This document shows positions 27,101 to 39,900 of a stretch of 64,000 nucleotides of DNA, in pieces (within the stretch, counting starts at the first letter, position 1; every line of letters starts with the position of its first letter). The position numbers and the translations under genes were made by a program. Source of the DNA: Imbricaverruca yamaguchii. Its lineage: Eukaryota > Arthropoda > Thecostraca > Neoverrucidae. The notes below the pieces were generated by a model. The model made no database searches. It worked only from the letters and a program-made list of their open reading frames with translations, and had not been told where the DNA came from. The stretch lies in assembly GCA_034440575.1 (NCBI GenBank), contig JAOTOL010001083.1, forward strand, positions 167,501 through 231,500, given 5' to 3'.

Positions 27101-30100
27101 GGAGGTTATTTTACGACGCATTCAACCGGTAGGTTATATAGCGTCGCCAACCTCTTACGCCGATTGGTCGCGGGTGGACTCGGTAAATGCCGTCGGCTGT
27201 AAGATTCCAACCCACAATCTCGCGATCAAGAGACCAACGCTCTACCAACTGAGCTACCGCGGCCCCCTGTGCCAAGCCCAGCCGTGTCAAAACAGCCACG
27301 CCGGGCGTTGACATCCACAGCAGGCTGGTGTAGCCACTCACAGACCAGCCGTCACTGGCAGCACCCAGACCAGCAGTCACAGCCTGAACACCAGTGCGGT
27401 GACAGGTCACATGGGTCGCATTTTGCGACTCTGGAGACGCTTAAAACATAAATACCACCACCAGTCGCTCAAAATTCATATCATTTGTTGGGTTTGTTGC
27501 ATTTTCCTATTTTCTTAGCCGTCATGAGGAAATATTCTATCATCATGAATGGTTCCTTTGGTTGGTATCATTTATGAAGCATTTTCTTCGTGAGTGTTGG
27601 ATCTGGTTGCGTCGAGACCTTCATCTTCCTGTTTTCGAAGGTGAAGGTTCAGTTTGCTTTCTGCGCTTTTTGTTGTCTATTTTCGTCCTGGCAGGCTCAT
27701 AAAGATTTGACGTGGGAAGCTGTGACGGTTCTTGGCTTTTGTTTGCCGCCAACACTCGATAAATGATACAAAAACAAGCATCGCAGCGGTGACCAGTCGG
27801 ACGACTTCCTCCGCTTCATGAAGAAAGGTAGGAATTTGTCCTCAAAATGCCAAGTTGATGTTAATATCAAAGTTAATGGCTTTACCGGATGAAAATATCA
27901 ATATGGCATTTACAAGTAATAACATCAAATGTTGCCTACTATTAGGCAGGCACAGGGATGGATCCAGGAATTGTCCCGGGAGGCACTCGTCTGGAGGAGC
28001 ACCATTTCTTTGAAGGGATACCACTGCATAAGTACTTAGAGGGGCACCTTCAACTGAAAATGCGCTGATCGGCCGATGAGGACGCGGCGGCACATTTGAG
28101 TACACTGAAGGTGCGCCTTTTCCTCTCAGAAGGGTGTGTTTTCCCTGCAGTGGGGCGTCAATGTCAGAGGGGTGACGCTCCTGACTGAACACAAAACATG
28201 TTGAACGGCGAGGGGGATTGCGTACTCGAACGTTCTCGGAGGGGCGGCAATTTCCACGGGGAGGGGGCACGCACCTACAGTGCATCTTGCACCCGTCCCT
28301 GGGTAAACACCGTCCACAATCTTCACCAGCACAGGGCCGGGGGGGGGGCGAACGACCGGATTTCCGAGCTAACTTCTGAACGGACCGCGATCAAATTCTG
28401 CATAGCCTATATTTTGGGTACAGCCCATGGTCACATACATTCAAACACGTGGCATTATATACGACGCACTGAAAAAAACCAGCACAAACAAATGAAGGAA
28501 GATCCAGCGGTTGGTTGGCTATTGGTTTTACGACACAGCGACCGTCAAGTCATGTAGCGTCGCCAATCTCTCACGCCGATTGGTCGCGGGCGAAGAGTAG
28601 CGACAGGTGAGACTCGAACCCAAAACCTTTCGACTGTGAGACGAGCAACTTACTACTACTCTCTGACTGTGAGACACTACTCTAGCAACTTAGTAGCAAC
28701 TTACTACTCTCGACTGTGAGACGAGCAACATACTACCCCTAGACTACTCGTCCCCCAAGACCCAGCAGTAATCACCCACAAACAACAGAGGTGAACACCC
28801 AACGGTGATAACACGCCGACCAACACTGACCTGGATCTGGACCTGCTGCGCCCGCGGAAGTAGCGGCCCGCCGATTGGTTGGCGTGCCGGCCGCGGCCCA
28901 GCCCCCTGAGCGGTGATTGGTGGGCGCACCGACCGCGGCCCAGCCCCTTGAGCGGCGATTGGCCGGAGCCGATGATCGCCTCTCGACCCGCCAACGAGCT
29001 GACGAGGCTGGCGGGTGGCCGGGTCAGCCTGTGCGGATCAGATAAAGTTGGTTGGTTATTGGTCTTACGACACATCGACCGTTGAGTCATGTAGTGTCGC
29101 CAATCTCTCACGCCGATTGGTCGCGGGCGAAGAGCAGCGACAGGTGAGACTCGAACCCACAACCGTTCGATTGTGAGACGAGCAACCTACCCGTAGGCTA
29201 CTCGTCCCCCGGATCAGATAAAGCCGGTGATGATGTCACGCAGAGACCAGTGGCCATCAGACTAGACAATGGCCGTGGCCCGGATCAGGAAACTTGGACA
29301 CACACCGCCCGCATCAGTTGGTTAGTTAGTTAGTTAGTTATTTGGGCTTTCGGGCGCTTCGACTACTCTGGTCATATTGCGCCCAAACACCAGTTGGTTG
29401 GTTAGTTCAGTTTTAGGACGCATCGACCAGGTTTGGTCATTTAGTGCCCATCCGCCCGCATCAGAAATATATCCGAAATTCTAGATGCGAGCACCTCATT
29501 ATATTTACATGGCAAATAAGTGTGCTGAAGAAAATCACCAGGGCCGAAATTCTCGGCCATGAGGTGACAGCCGAGGCCAGTGACAATCACATTAATGGGG
29601 CTCGTAATCCAGCGGCTATCACACGGGTGGCGCACGGAATCCAGCAACACTCACATGTGGAGAGGGCGCTCGGAATCCCAGTGACACTCACACGCGCAGG
29701 GTTCGGAATCCCAGCGCAACTCACACAGTGGCTCGGAATCCAGTGACACTCACACGGGTGGATTGGAACCCAGTGACACTCACGGGCGGCTCGGAATCCC
29801 AGTGCGTTTCACACGGTGGTTCTGAATCCAGTGACACTCACGGGCGGCTCGGAATCCCAGTGCGTTTCACACGGTGGTTCTGAATCCAGCGACACTCACG
29901 GGGGGCTTGGAATCCAGTGACATGCACACGGGGGGACGCTTGGAATCTAGTGCACTCACGCAAGGGGATCTGATTTCGGTGACAAGGGCACGGACACGGC
30001 TCGGAATCCAGCGACACTCACGTGGGCAGCGGCTCCGAGTTCCAGTCCTTGAGCGACAGCGGCCCCAGCGCCGCCACGGCGGTGATCTTCTCGCGCAGCA

Positions 30101-33100
30101 CCGACTGCACCTCGTTCTTCTCGGCGTCAGAGGAGGCGCGCTCAAACGACCGGGTCACGTACCGCCTGGGGAGCGACGTGATGTCACGCCACGTGTGACG
30201 ATTGTGGAGATGCCACATCCATCTTGGGACAGTCGCGTCGCGATTATTGGTTTTATGACACGTCGACCGTTGAGTCATGTTGCGTCGTCAATCTCTCACG
30301 CCGACTGGTCGCGGGCGAAGAGTAGCGACAGGTGAGACTCGAACCCGCAGCATTTCGATTGTAAGACGAGCGACCTACCCCTAGACTACTCGTCCCCACG
30401 TCACGTCTCTGGATATCTACGCCATGTCACGTCGCGTGTGACAAGTGTGTAGGAGTCACGTCACGTACCATTGCGTGGTACCCAAGTCACGTCACGTGTG
30501 ACGATTGTGGAGCAATCATGTCACGTACCGTGTTGAGGTAGCCACGCAATATCATGTGCGACTAGTGTAGAGGTGGGTTGGTCGCACAGGGCATAGAGGC
30601 AACTCGTGCACTGCCGCAGACGAAACAACCGGACAACTCTGATTTATCATGACCTCCCAGCATGACACAGCATGACCTCCCATCGAAGAAGTCCTACGTT
30701 TGGAAAACGAGACCGGCCTTTTCTCAGTGGTGAAGGAAGAGGCAGAGCTTGGCCTGTGGGTTTTTTTCCGGTGCACTGCAAGGAACCTCAGTAGGAGTCG
30801 AAGGTTCAAGAAACAGCAAAAACGATCTACGGTACTGTCAGCTTCTACTGTTCATGATGAAATGTTCAATAGCTGCAACTTCTTCATGCGATGTTCGTCC
30901 TATATACTTGCAAAGATAGCATGCAATTGCCAATGCCAGAAAATAAGGAGGAAGCCTTCGCCACCCACTGCCACGGTCAAAATGTATACGTATTGCACGA
31001 CGGGATGCCTGCAATGAGTGGCTTGGACCACCATAACACCATGGCATGCCACGGCCAATCCAACACTGAATTACTTGAGACTGTCGGGCCAATCGCTGTT
31101 GGCGCTGGCAGCGCCGACTGCTGATTGGTCGGGCGGTGCACCGGCCGACGCCGTGGTTGGCTGGGTGGGCGCGGCACCCTTGGGAGGCGGTAGAGACTCC
31201 GCCCCTCGGCCGGCCGGTGACGGGAACAGTGGTCGCGGACCCGTCTGGCGGAACGGAGCCTGTTATCCGCAACACAACACAACACAGCACAGCACAGCAC
31301 AGCACAGCACAATACAACACAGGCTGGCTACAACACACCACGCAGCACTGCACCATCGGACTGCGCAACGTAACGTGACCGGACAACACACCACAACACC
31401 AGACACGACGGATACAATCACGACGCAGTCATCGTCACCGTCCAGGTAACCCCCCCCCCCCCTCCCAAAGTAGCCCGCCGGACAGATACGCCCAGGTAAC
31501 GCCTTCGCTTGGGTTACCTTGGAGGTGACTGTGGCAGCGTTACTTGGGCCCCAGTGCTGGGTGGCGGGGTTACCTGAGCTTATCTTGGCAGCTGGGTTAC
31601 CTCGCGGTGACGGCAGCGGGGTTACCTGAACAGGGTTACCTGGACGGCTGGGTTACCTAGTCGGCTGAATTACCTGGACGGCGGGGTCACCTGGACGTCT
31701 GGGTTACCTGGGCGGCTGGGTTACCTAGTCGGCTGGGTTACCTGGGCCTCTGGGCTACCTAGTCGGCTGGGTTACCTGGACGGCTGGGTTACCCAGTCGG
31801 CTGGGTTACCTGGGCCTCTGGGCTACCTAGTCGGCTGGGTTACCTGGGCGGCTGGGTTACTCGGGCGGTTGAGTTACCTGGGCGGCTGGGTTACCTGGGC
31901 GCTGTGAGTTACCTGGGCGGCTGGGTTACCTGGACGGCTGGGTTACCTGGGCGGCTGGGTTACTCGGGCGGCTGGGTTACCTGGTCGGCTGAGTTACCTG
32001 GACGGTGGCGGCGGCGGCGGACGGTAGCTGGCTGGAGGCGGCCGCCGGACCCGGCCCGGCCGGTGTCGCGCCGCCGTACGGGAACGGGCCGCCGTGCGCC
32101 GCCGACGAGAAGCGGGGCCGCGGCAGCTGGATCGGCTGGAACCTGACGCAGGCTCACGGTCAGGGTCAGCAGGTCACTCACACTCACAGTCGAGGATCCA
32201 TGGTCAGGGCCAGATTAGTCCAACTTCAGAATCACCGATACCCCACACAAACGCCCCCCCCGAGTCCAACTCCAGTCACCGGCCAGTTACAGCAGCGACA
32301 CCCCACACAAACGGCAACGATAACCACAAACCATTCTCTATCATATACAGCATTCACTTGTAGTTCTATTTTGTACAATGTCCCTGTACGTGGTATTTTT
32401 CCCACCTGACTGTCCCGGGCCCCTGACAAGCTGCGGTTTTCCTCGCATTGGCCCGTTGGTATTTGTTTTGGAATAGCATGATTATCTGCGGATGTTGGTT
32501 GGTTATTGGTTCTACGACACATCGACCGTTGAGTCATGTAGCGTCGCCAATTGGTCGCGGGCGAAGAGTAGCGACAGGTGACACTCGAACCCACAGCCTT
32601 TCGATTGTGAAACGAGCAACTTACCCCTAGACTACTCTTCCCCTTATCTACGGATGTGCGCTGGCCAGTAGACGTTACGGAAAACGAACGCTAGCTGCCG
32701 CCGGCGTCACGCCAGCTGCTCGTCGGCGGGGTCAATCACTCTGCGACATGTGAGCTCCAAACTCCGCACCTTTCGATTCGGAACAGGGCACGCGCAGGGG
32801 ACGAGTAGTCTGGGGGTAGGTTGCCAGTCTCACAATCGAAATGTTGTGGGTTCGAGTCTCACCTGTCGCCCGCGACCAATTGGCGTGAGAGATTGGCGAC
32901 GCTGCATGACTCAACGGTCGATGTGTCTTAAAACTAATAGCCAACCAACAGAACAGACCACGCCCGGTCGAACCGCAGATCATGCGCCCAGGGGCGATTC
33001 TTAAGCTAGTGGACAGACAGATTTTGAAGGCATCCTGTCCAACCACCTCACGTGCTACTTCGACAAAAACCAACGTTAATTTTGAGTGTTCCACCAGCTT

Positions 33101-36100
33101 GCATGGAACCTCGAAAAACGGATGTTAATTTTAGCCAAGTTTGCCGAGGGACCGCAATGTCGGTCTTGCCAACATAAATGGTTTTGCCACCCGATACCTC
33201 TCTCTGGACGCAATATGGCCACAGTTGTCGACGCGCCATAGAGCACAAACAATTCACAGACTAACTAACAACACCCCTCCCACAAACGCCGTACCACTAG
33301 CGAAAGAGAAACACAACGCACTTGAAACCCGGAAGGAGTCCTTGTGGACCATTCGCATGAGGAGCCCAGCCTTGGTGGTGATGCTGCTGCTGCTGTTGCT
33401 GCTGTTGATGCTGCTGCTGTTGATGCTGCTGTCGATGCTGCTGCTGTTGATGCTGTTGCTGCTGCTGTTGGTGGTGGTGATCCATTTGGTGTTGCTGCTG
33501 CTGCTGCTGGGACTGCTGCTGCTGCTGTTGGTGGTGCTGCTGCGGTCGGAACTGGTGGCAATAGCGTTGAGCTTGCTGCTGTAGCTGTCGATACTGATTT
33601 CCCATGTCTGCCGACTGGTATTGCTGCTGCTGGTGCCACAGCTGCTCCTGATTCTGCTGCTGCTGTTGCTGCTGTTGCTGCAGTTTGTTTTTCTTCTTCT
33701 TGTTTTTCCGCTTGTTGGTCTGGCCGGGAGCGGCCGAGGCGTCAACAGGTCCGCCGGCCGACTGCCAGCTCATCGCGGCATCTCCTGCACGGCACACCGC
33801 CAGGTCAGGTAAGATCAGGTCAGGTCACACCGACATCCGTCCAGCTCACTGACCTCATCCCGCCACCTCCTGCACGGTACACCGCGAGGTCAGGTCAGGG
33901 CACACCGATACCTGTCCAGCTCAATGAGCTGACCTCGCGACATCCCTCCACCTCCTGCGCGGTACACCACAAGGTCAGGTCAGGTCACACCGATACTTGT
34001 CCAGCTCAATGAGCTGACCTCGCGACATCCCGCCACCTCCTGCGCGGTACACCGCAAGGTCAGGTCAGGGCACACCGATACCTGCCCAGCTCAATGACCT
34101 GACCTCGCGACAGCAGACATCACAGCCCCGCCACGTACCTGTCAAACACCAGCAGCACTTCATCTCGCGTTACATATGTATGGGAAAGCTGGCAAGTGAC
34201 ATTTTAACAAATATAGCAATATAAAATATAAAAAGAACCCTTGAGAAATTCGGCCTAATAGTAGAAAGTCTCCCTCCACCAAAAACTAAGTAATACTGTG
34301 TATTGGAGCAGCGTAAGAGTACGATGACAAACTATACCAACGATATTTCTTTTCATTTTAGATTACGAAGACCTACACCACCGACCAGCGACACATTCTA
34401 CAGGAATCGATTGTCGGTGCGAAGGCTGCAAAGCAAATACGTGTATGCTTTGGCAACTCTTTCTACCCTAACCCCATTGGACGAGACAGCTTTCTGTGAG
34501 CATACCGCTCTCCAAGACAGAACACGTGCGACTGAAACTGTCCGATCGTCTCGCGCCGGCAGTCAAGGACGCCGACCATTAGAGATCGGGCGGGTACTGG
34601 TAATCTCAGCACGGACTGACCCATCAGTGAGGGGAGTCGCCCTTGGACAAGCGCCGACCATTAGAGATCGGGCGGGTACTGGCAATCTCAGCACGGACTG
34701 ACCCATCAGTGAAGCCCATCGCCCTTGGACAAGCGCCGACCATTAGAGATCGGGCGGGTACTGGCAATCTCAGCACGGACTGACCCATCAGTCGCCCTTG
34801 GACAAGCGCCGACCATTAGAGATCGGGCAATGGTGCTCTCAGCACGGTATGACCGCTGCCCATCAGAGCAACGCCACAGTGCGTCTTGTCCGGGATGTCG
34901 TAGCAGAAAATTAGTGTTCAAATGGTAGCACAAACACGAGAACTTCCGAAGGAGAGCAGTGCAAATTATAAAACCTTCATAATTTCAACCTGTCACCTGG
35001 AAGGGACATTATTAAAATACAAACCATGAATACAGAATGTTGAATTCGCTAATTCTTAGGTTGCGAACTGGAACAATATATGGGAACATGTGCATTACAG
35101 CTCTTTGCAAACAAAAGGGAGACGTCGAAAATTGCTAATGGGACGGAGGATACAGCAGTGCGCTGAAATGGACTTTTCGTGGAGAGCAGGACGTCAGCCG
35201 AAGCGACCGAACGCCGCAATAACGCTGCACTAATCGGCCGTAAAAGGGATGCACAACTTAATCGCTGCCACTGACCGGGTGGCGGCGGCGGCGGCGGCGG
35301 CGGGGGCGGCTCCGAGGGCGGCAGCGGCGGCGGCGGCGGCGGCTCGGAGGGCGGCGGCGGGGGCGGCGGCTGGTCGGCGGGCGGCGCCGAGGGCGGGGGC
35401 GGCGGCGCCGGCTGCGCGGGCGGCGGGTCGGGCGGCAGCGGCGGCAGCTCGTTGTCGGGCGGCGGCGGCCGCGGCGGCAGCGGCGGCCCGCCCCTGCCCC
35501 AGCCGCCCGCCGCCGGAGGGCCGGCCGGCCAGGGCGTCGGACCGCGCGGCCCGAACCAGCCGGGTCTCGGCGGACACTGAAACACGCCGCACACACTGAG
35601 ACACGCCACACACACTGAGACACGCCGCACACACTGAGACACGCCACACACACTGAGACACGCCACACACACTGAGACCCACACACACACACTGAGACAC
35701 GCCGCACACACTGAGACACGCCGCACACACTGAGACACGCCGCACACACTGAGACATGCCACAAGACTGAGACATGCCGATCAACACACACTGAGACACA
35801 CTCACATACACTCGAGACACCGCACACGACTGATGCTGGGCAAGGCTGGGAATGGAGCCGTGGCCGAGGCGTGGAACTTTGTAACACTGAAGACAAAGTG
35901 TAACTGAAAAATACATCTGCATTGCTCTCAGTAATGAGACAAGCCGCATACACTGAGACACGTCACACACACTGAGATCACGGCACACACACTGATACAC
36001 TCCGCACACATCTGAGACACTCCGCACACACACTGATACACTCCGCACACCACACTGAGACACGCCGCACACACTGAGACATTGTGCATTATTGTCTGGG

Positions 36101-39100
36101 AAAAAACACGCACTGAGACACGCCTCACACACTGATGACACGCCACACATACTGAGACACGCCACAAGACTGAGACAGGCCACAAAACACTTGAGAGAGC
36201 ATGTTGTTGGCATGATTCTGGGATATTACTTTTCCGCACACAGTTTGACGCACATGCCACACGGAGCACGGTATAGGTTTGGCTAAGTTATGCTAGATTA
36301 GTTTTTTAAGGGAAAAAATTTTTTAAAAATGGGAATTAAAAAAAAAAGGTTTTTGAATTGAAAAAAAACACTCGGGTGATAGGCTGTTCGGTTGTTGGGC
36401 ATTTGATAACATTTAAGAAAAAAATGCTTAGAAAATTTACAAAATGCTCTTGCATAATTAGGCTGAGCTTTCTTCATTAACAATACATTTCATGGTATAT
36501 TCAAAAACCCGACCCATTTGTGTCATTTTGCACCCAGACACTTGCCAAAAATGTGTCACACATCATATAGGCACCACCTACATTATGGACATGTTCATAA
36601 TCATTACATAAAAATAAATCAAACAAAACCTAAACTGAAATTTGTCCAAAAGTCAGAGACCAGAAAAGTAGTATCATGGATAATGAGAATGAGGACAGAG
36701 CACCAACAACCTGAACATTTCAATGCACAAATAATGCTTGAATGCGCAATATATAAATCGCAAAGCCGAGCGCTGAAGAGGCAACCCTTAAAGAAAACAC
36801 GCATAAATGGTGTAAAACGACAAAGAAAACAATTTGTTACTCCAGCACCGAAAATATATCATGCCTGCTCCTTGTATTATTTGAAGACACGCCGTCACAC
36901 AACTGAGTTTTTTTTTATATAAAAAATATTTAATATAGACCCACTCACATACACTCGAGCCAAACACGCCGTCATCACACTGAGACACGCCGCACACACT
37001 GAAACACGCCTCACACACTGAGACATGCCACACAGACTGAGACACGCCACACACACTGAGATCACGCTTTCGCATACACTGAGGCTTCATCGCCGCACAC
37101 AAGATTTTAGACGGATTGTTTTAGTATAACTTTCCTAAAACCATTATATATTCCGAAACCCATATCTCGAAGTAACATTTTAGACCCTCCCATATATCAG
37201 TCGGTGCGCGAACGTCCTGCTCTTGAGGTGTGCTGTGAATATGTATTAGTTGTGTGGTGTGGGCATGCCGGGAGTGACAGGTATGGATATTTAAATTCGG
37301 TTGACATCGTTCAAGTATACTTTTGTGGTCATTTTCTCTACCATTGCTCAGGTGGTGGTGGTTATTGCTTTTACGACACGTCGACCGTTGAGTCATGTAG
37401 CGTCGCCAATCTCTCATGCCGATTCGTCGCGGGCGAAGAGTAGCGACAGGTGAGACTCGAACCCACAATCTTTCGATTATGAGACGAGCCTACCATTGCT
37501 CAGGAAGTTGCCTTACAAGTCATCCACGTAACGTGGATGACTTCAGTGGACGATGTGTGGTGCACCCCATCCGGTTGTCTGGGAGACACTAGGATAAGAA
37601 CCGAACAAATGATTTGAAGGCGTTATATTCTAGAAGAATAATCTCGGGTTATATTACGATGCATTTAACCGCAAGGTTGTATAGCATCGCCAACCTATCA
37701 CACCAATTGGTCGTGGGTGGACTGCAAATGCCGCCGGCCGCTAGATTCGAGTCCGAAGGCCCACCATGTAAGCTACCGAGGCCCCCGGGTTTTTATCCTT
37801 CATTCCAGGAAACATCACTGCAGTTTTTCGAAGTGTATGCACTTCGATATTTATCAAACGTACATACTCAATTACTTGGTGTTTCAATATAAACACCATA
37901 ATTTGGCAAACTGGAAAATTATGCACTCCATTACATAGTGCTTCTCAAGATTAAACACTCCATACTTTGACAAGCCAAAAAAAAATTATACACTCCGAAT
38001 CCAAGACCGAGAGGTGAAAATCCAACACTGCCCTCAGCTGACGTCACAACTGGGGCTCGGTGTGCAGTCCTGAGGGACCCACATATAGCCTGGCCTCGTA
38101 TACACCCTCAGCTGACGTCACAACTGGGGCTCGGTGTGCAGTCCTGAGGGACCCACATATAGCTGTACCAGTGTAAAATAATTGACCACGTGGCCTGTAA
38201 ATTCACAGTTAATGGAATTATGCTATTTCATCCTTGTCTTAGGTTTTTACCATTTTGCCACATGTGTGGGCAGTAATTATACACACGACTGTTAAATAAT
38301 GTAAAATGCATGTGACTGAAGTGAAAGGCATTCCGCTTTTTTAATCTTTAAGTGGCGATCCTTTATTTTCTTCCAATCTTTCACTATTCCCAAGCAACTT
38401 CTTTCTTCATCCACACAGTTAATGGTGAAGTAATTTTGGGACACTGAGCTGTACCCTGTCTACACGCTCAACTGGCCTTACAATTGGGGCTCGGCATTGC
38501 GCTGCCCTATCGAACCACCAAATCACGCATTATTCTGGCTAACCTCATGTTGCCACTACGCAGCTAGCACACCACCCCACTGCTACCCTGCTTCCATAGT
38601 TAACTGGGTTGGCTTAAGTGCTCGCCTGCATAAGGCTTCCATATCACGCCCATGTCATGCTACCATATATCATCATGTCATGTCTCCATGCTAAGTTCCC
38701 ATGTTCTGCCAAGCCACTGTCCCATGTCCTACCATGCCATGCTTCCATGTCATCTCATGTCATATTGTGTCCACATGTCCTGACATGCTCTCAAATCCGG
38801 GGATACCATGCTCCTATGTCTTGCAATGTCATGCTCCCATGTCCTGCCATGTTTCCATGCCATCCCATGCCAGATTCTCATGTCCTGAAATGCCATGTTC
38901 TGAAATCCCACCATGTCCTGATTACATGTCCTGCCATGCCATCATTCCATGTTCTACCATGTTTCCATATCCTGTCACACTGGATTCCCATGTCCTGCAA
39001 TACCATGCTCCCATGCTCTATCATGTCATGATTCCATGTTCTGCCAGGCTGTGTTCCCATGTCATGCCATACCATGTTTGCATGACCTATCATACCACAT

Positions 39101-39833
39101 TATCGTGTGATGATTATCATTTAGGGTTTTAGGGTGTCAACCCCATTGGGTTATATTGCACCCACCCACATTCTCATGTCCTACCATGCCATGTCTACAT
39201 GTCCTGCCAGGTCATGCTCCCATATCCTGCCAAGCCATGTTCACATGTCCTGCCATGTTATGTTTCCACGTCCTGACATGCAAGCTTCTCATATTGTCAA
39301 GCCATGTTCCCATGTCCTGCAAGTCCGGGCTCGGGCCACCAGACGTCCTCACACATCCGACCACGGAAGACCAGGAAAGCAGCTGGTAACTTGCTGAATT
39401 ACGCTGGGAGGGGGAGCGCGACGGGCATACTGGGGACGGCACAATTAAACACCACCTTAAAACTGGAACTCCTGGATCCGGCGGCAAGTGCTGTGTCATC
39501 GAACTGGCTCTTCTTAACGCGGAGAATGCTCGTGTAAAGCAACGCTGCAGTGATTCGGATCATGCCGATGGAAGCACAAGCGCTGTGCTGTGTATGTGCC
39601 AAAGTGCCAAGAATGTGCCAGAAAAAAGGCAATGTGCAGTGCAAAAATTGCACAGCAACCACCTGCTAACTCGTTCGGCTTCACCTCATCTTCCAAGTGC
39701 AAATGTCACTCACCAAGTTATGTTCATCTGTCTGAATGTCGTACTGATCATCCTGAAAATCAGTGACTCGTGTACACTGACAGATTTCTGACTACATGTA
39801 TTTCTGACTACATGCAGCAAGTATTACTCACCT

Positions 39834-39900
<67 letters not shown>

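Noticed and set aside
33141..34012. Plus-strand Leu-rich and Ala/Val-rich frames
   Set aside because: They read the complement of the CAG tract of LENG8 exon 4 in other frames.
39304..39537. Candidate exon in the LENG8 intron (39.3-39.5 kb)
   Set aside because: Open on both strands, but no frame gave LENG8 similarity, and exons 1, 2 and 3 already join in phase without it.
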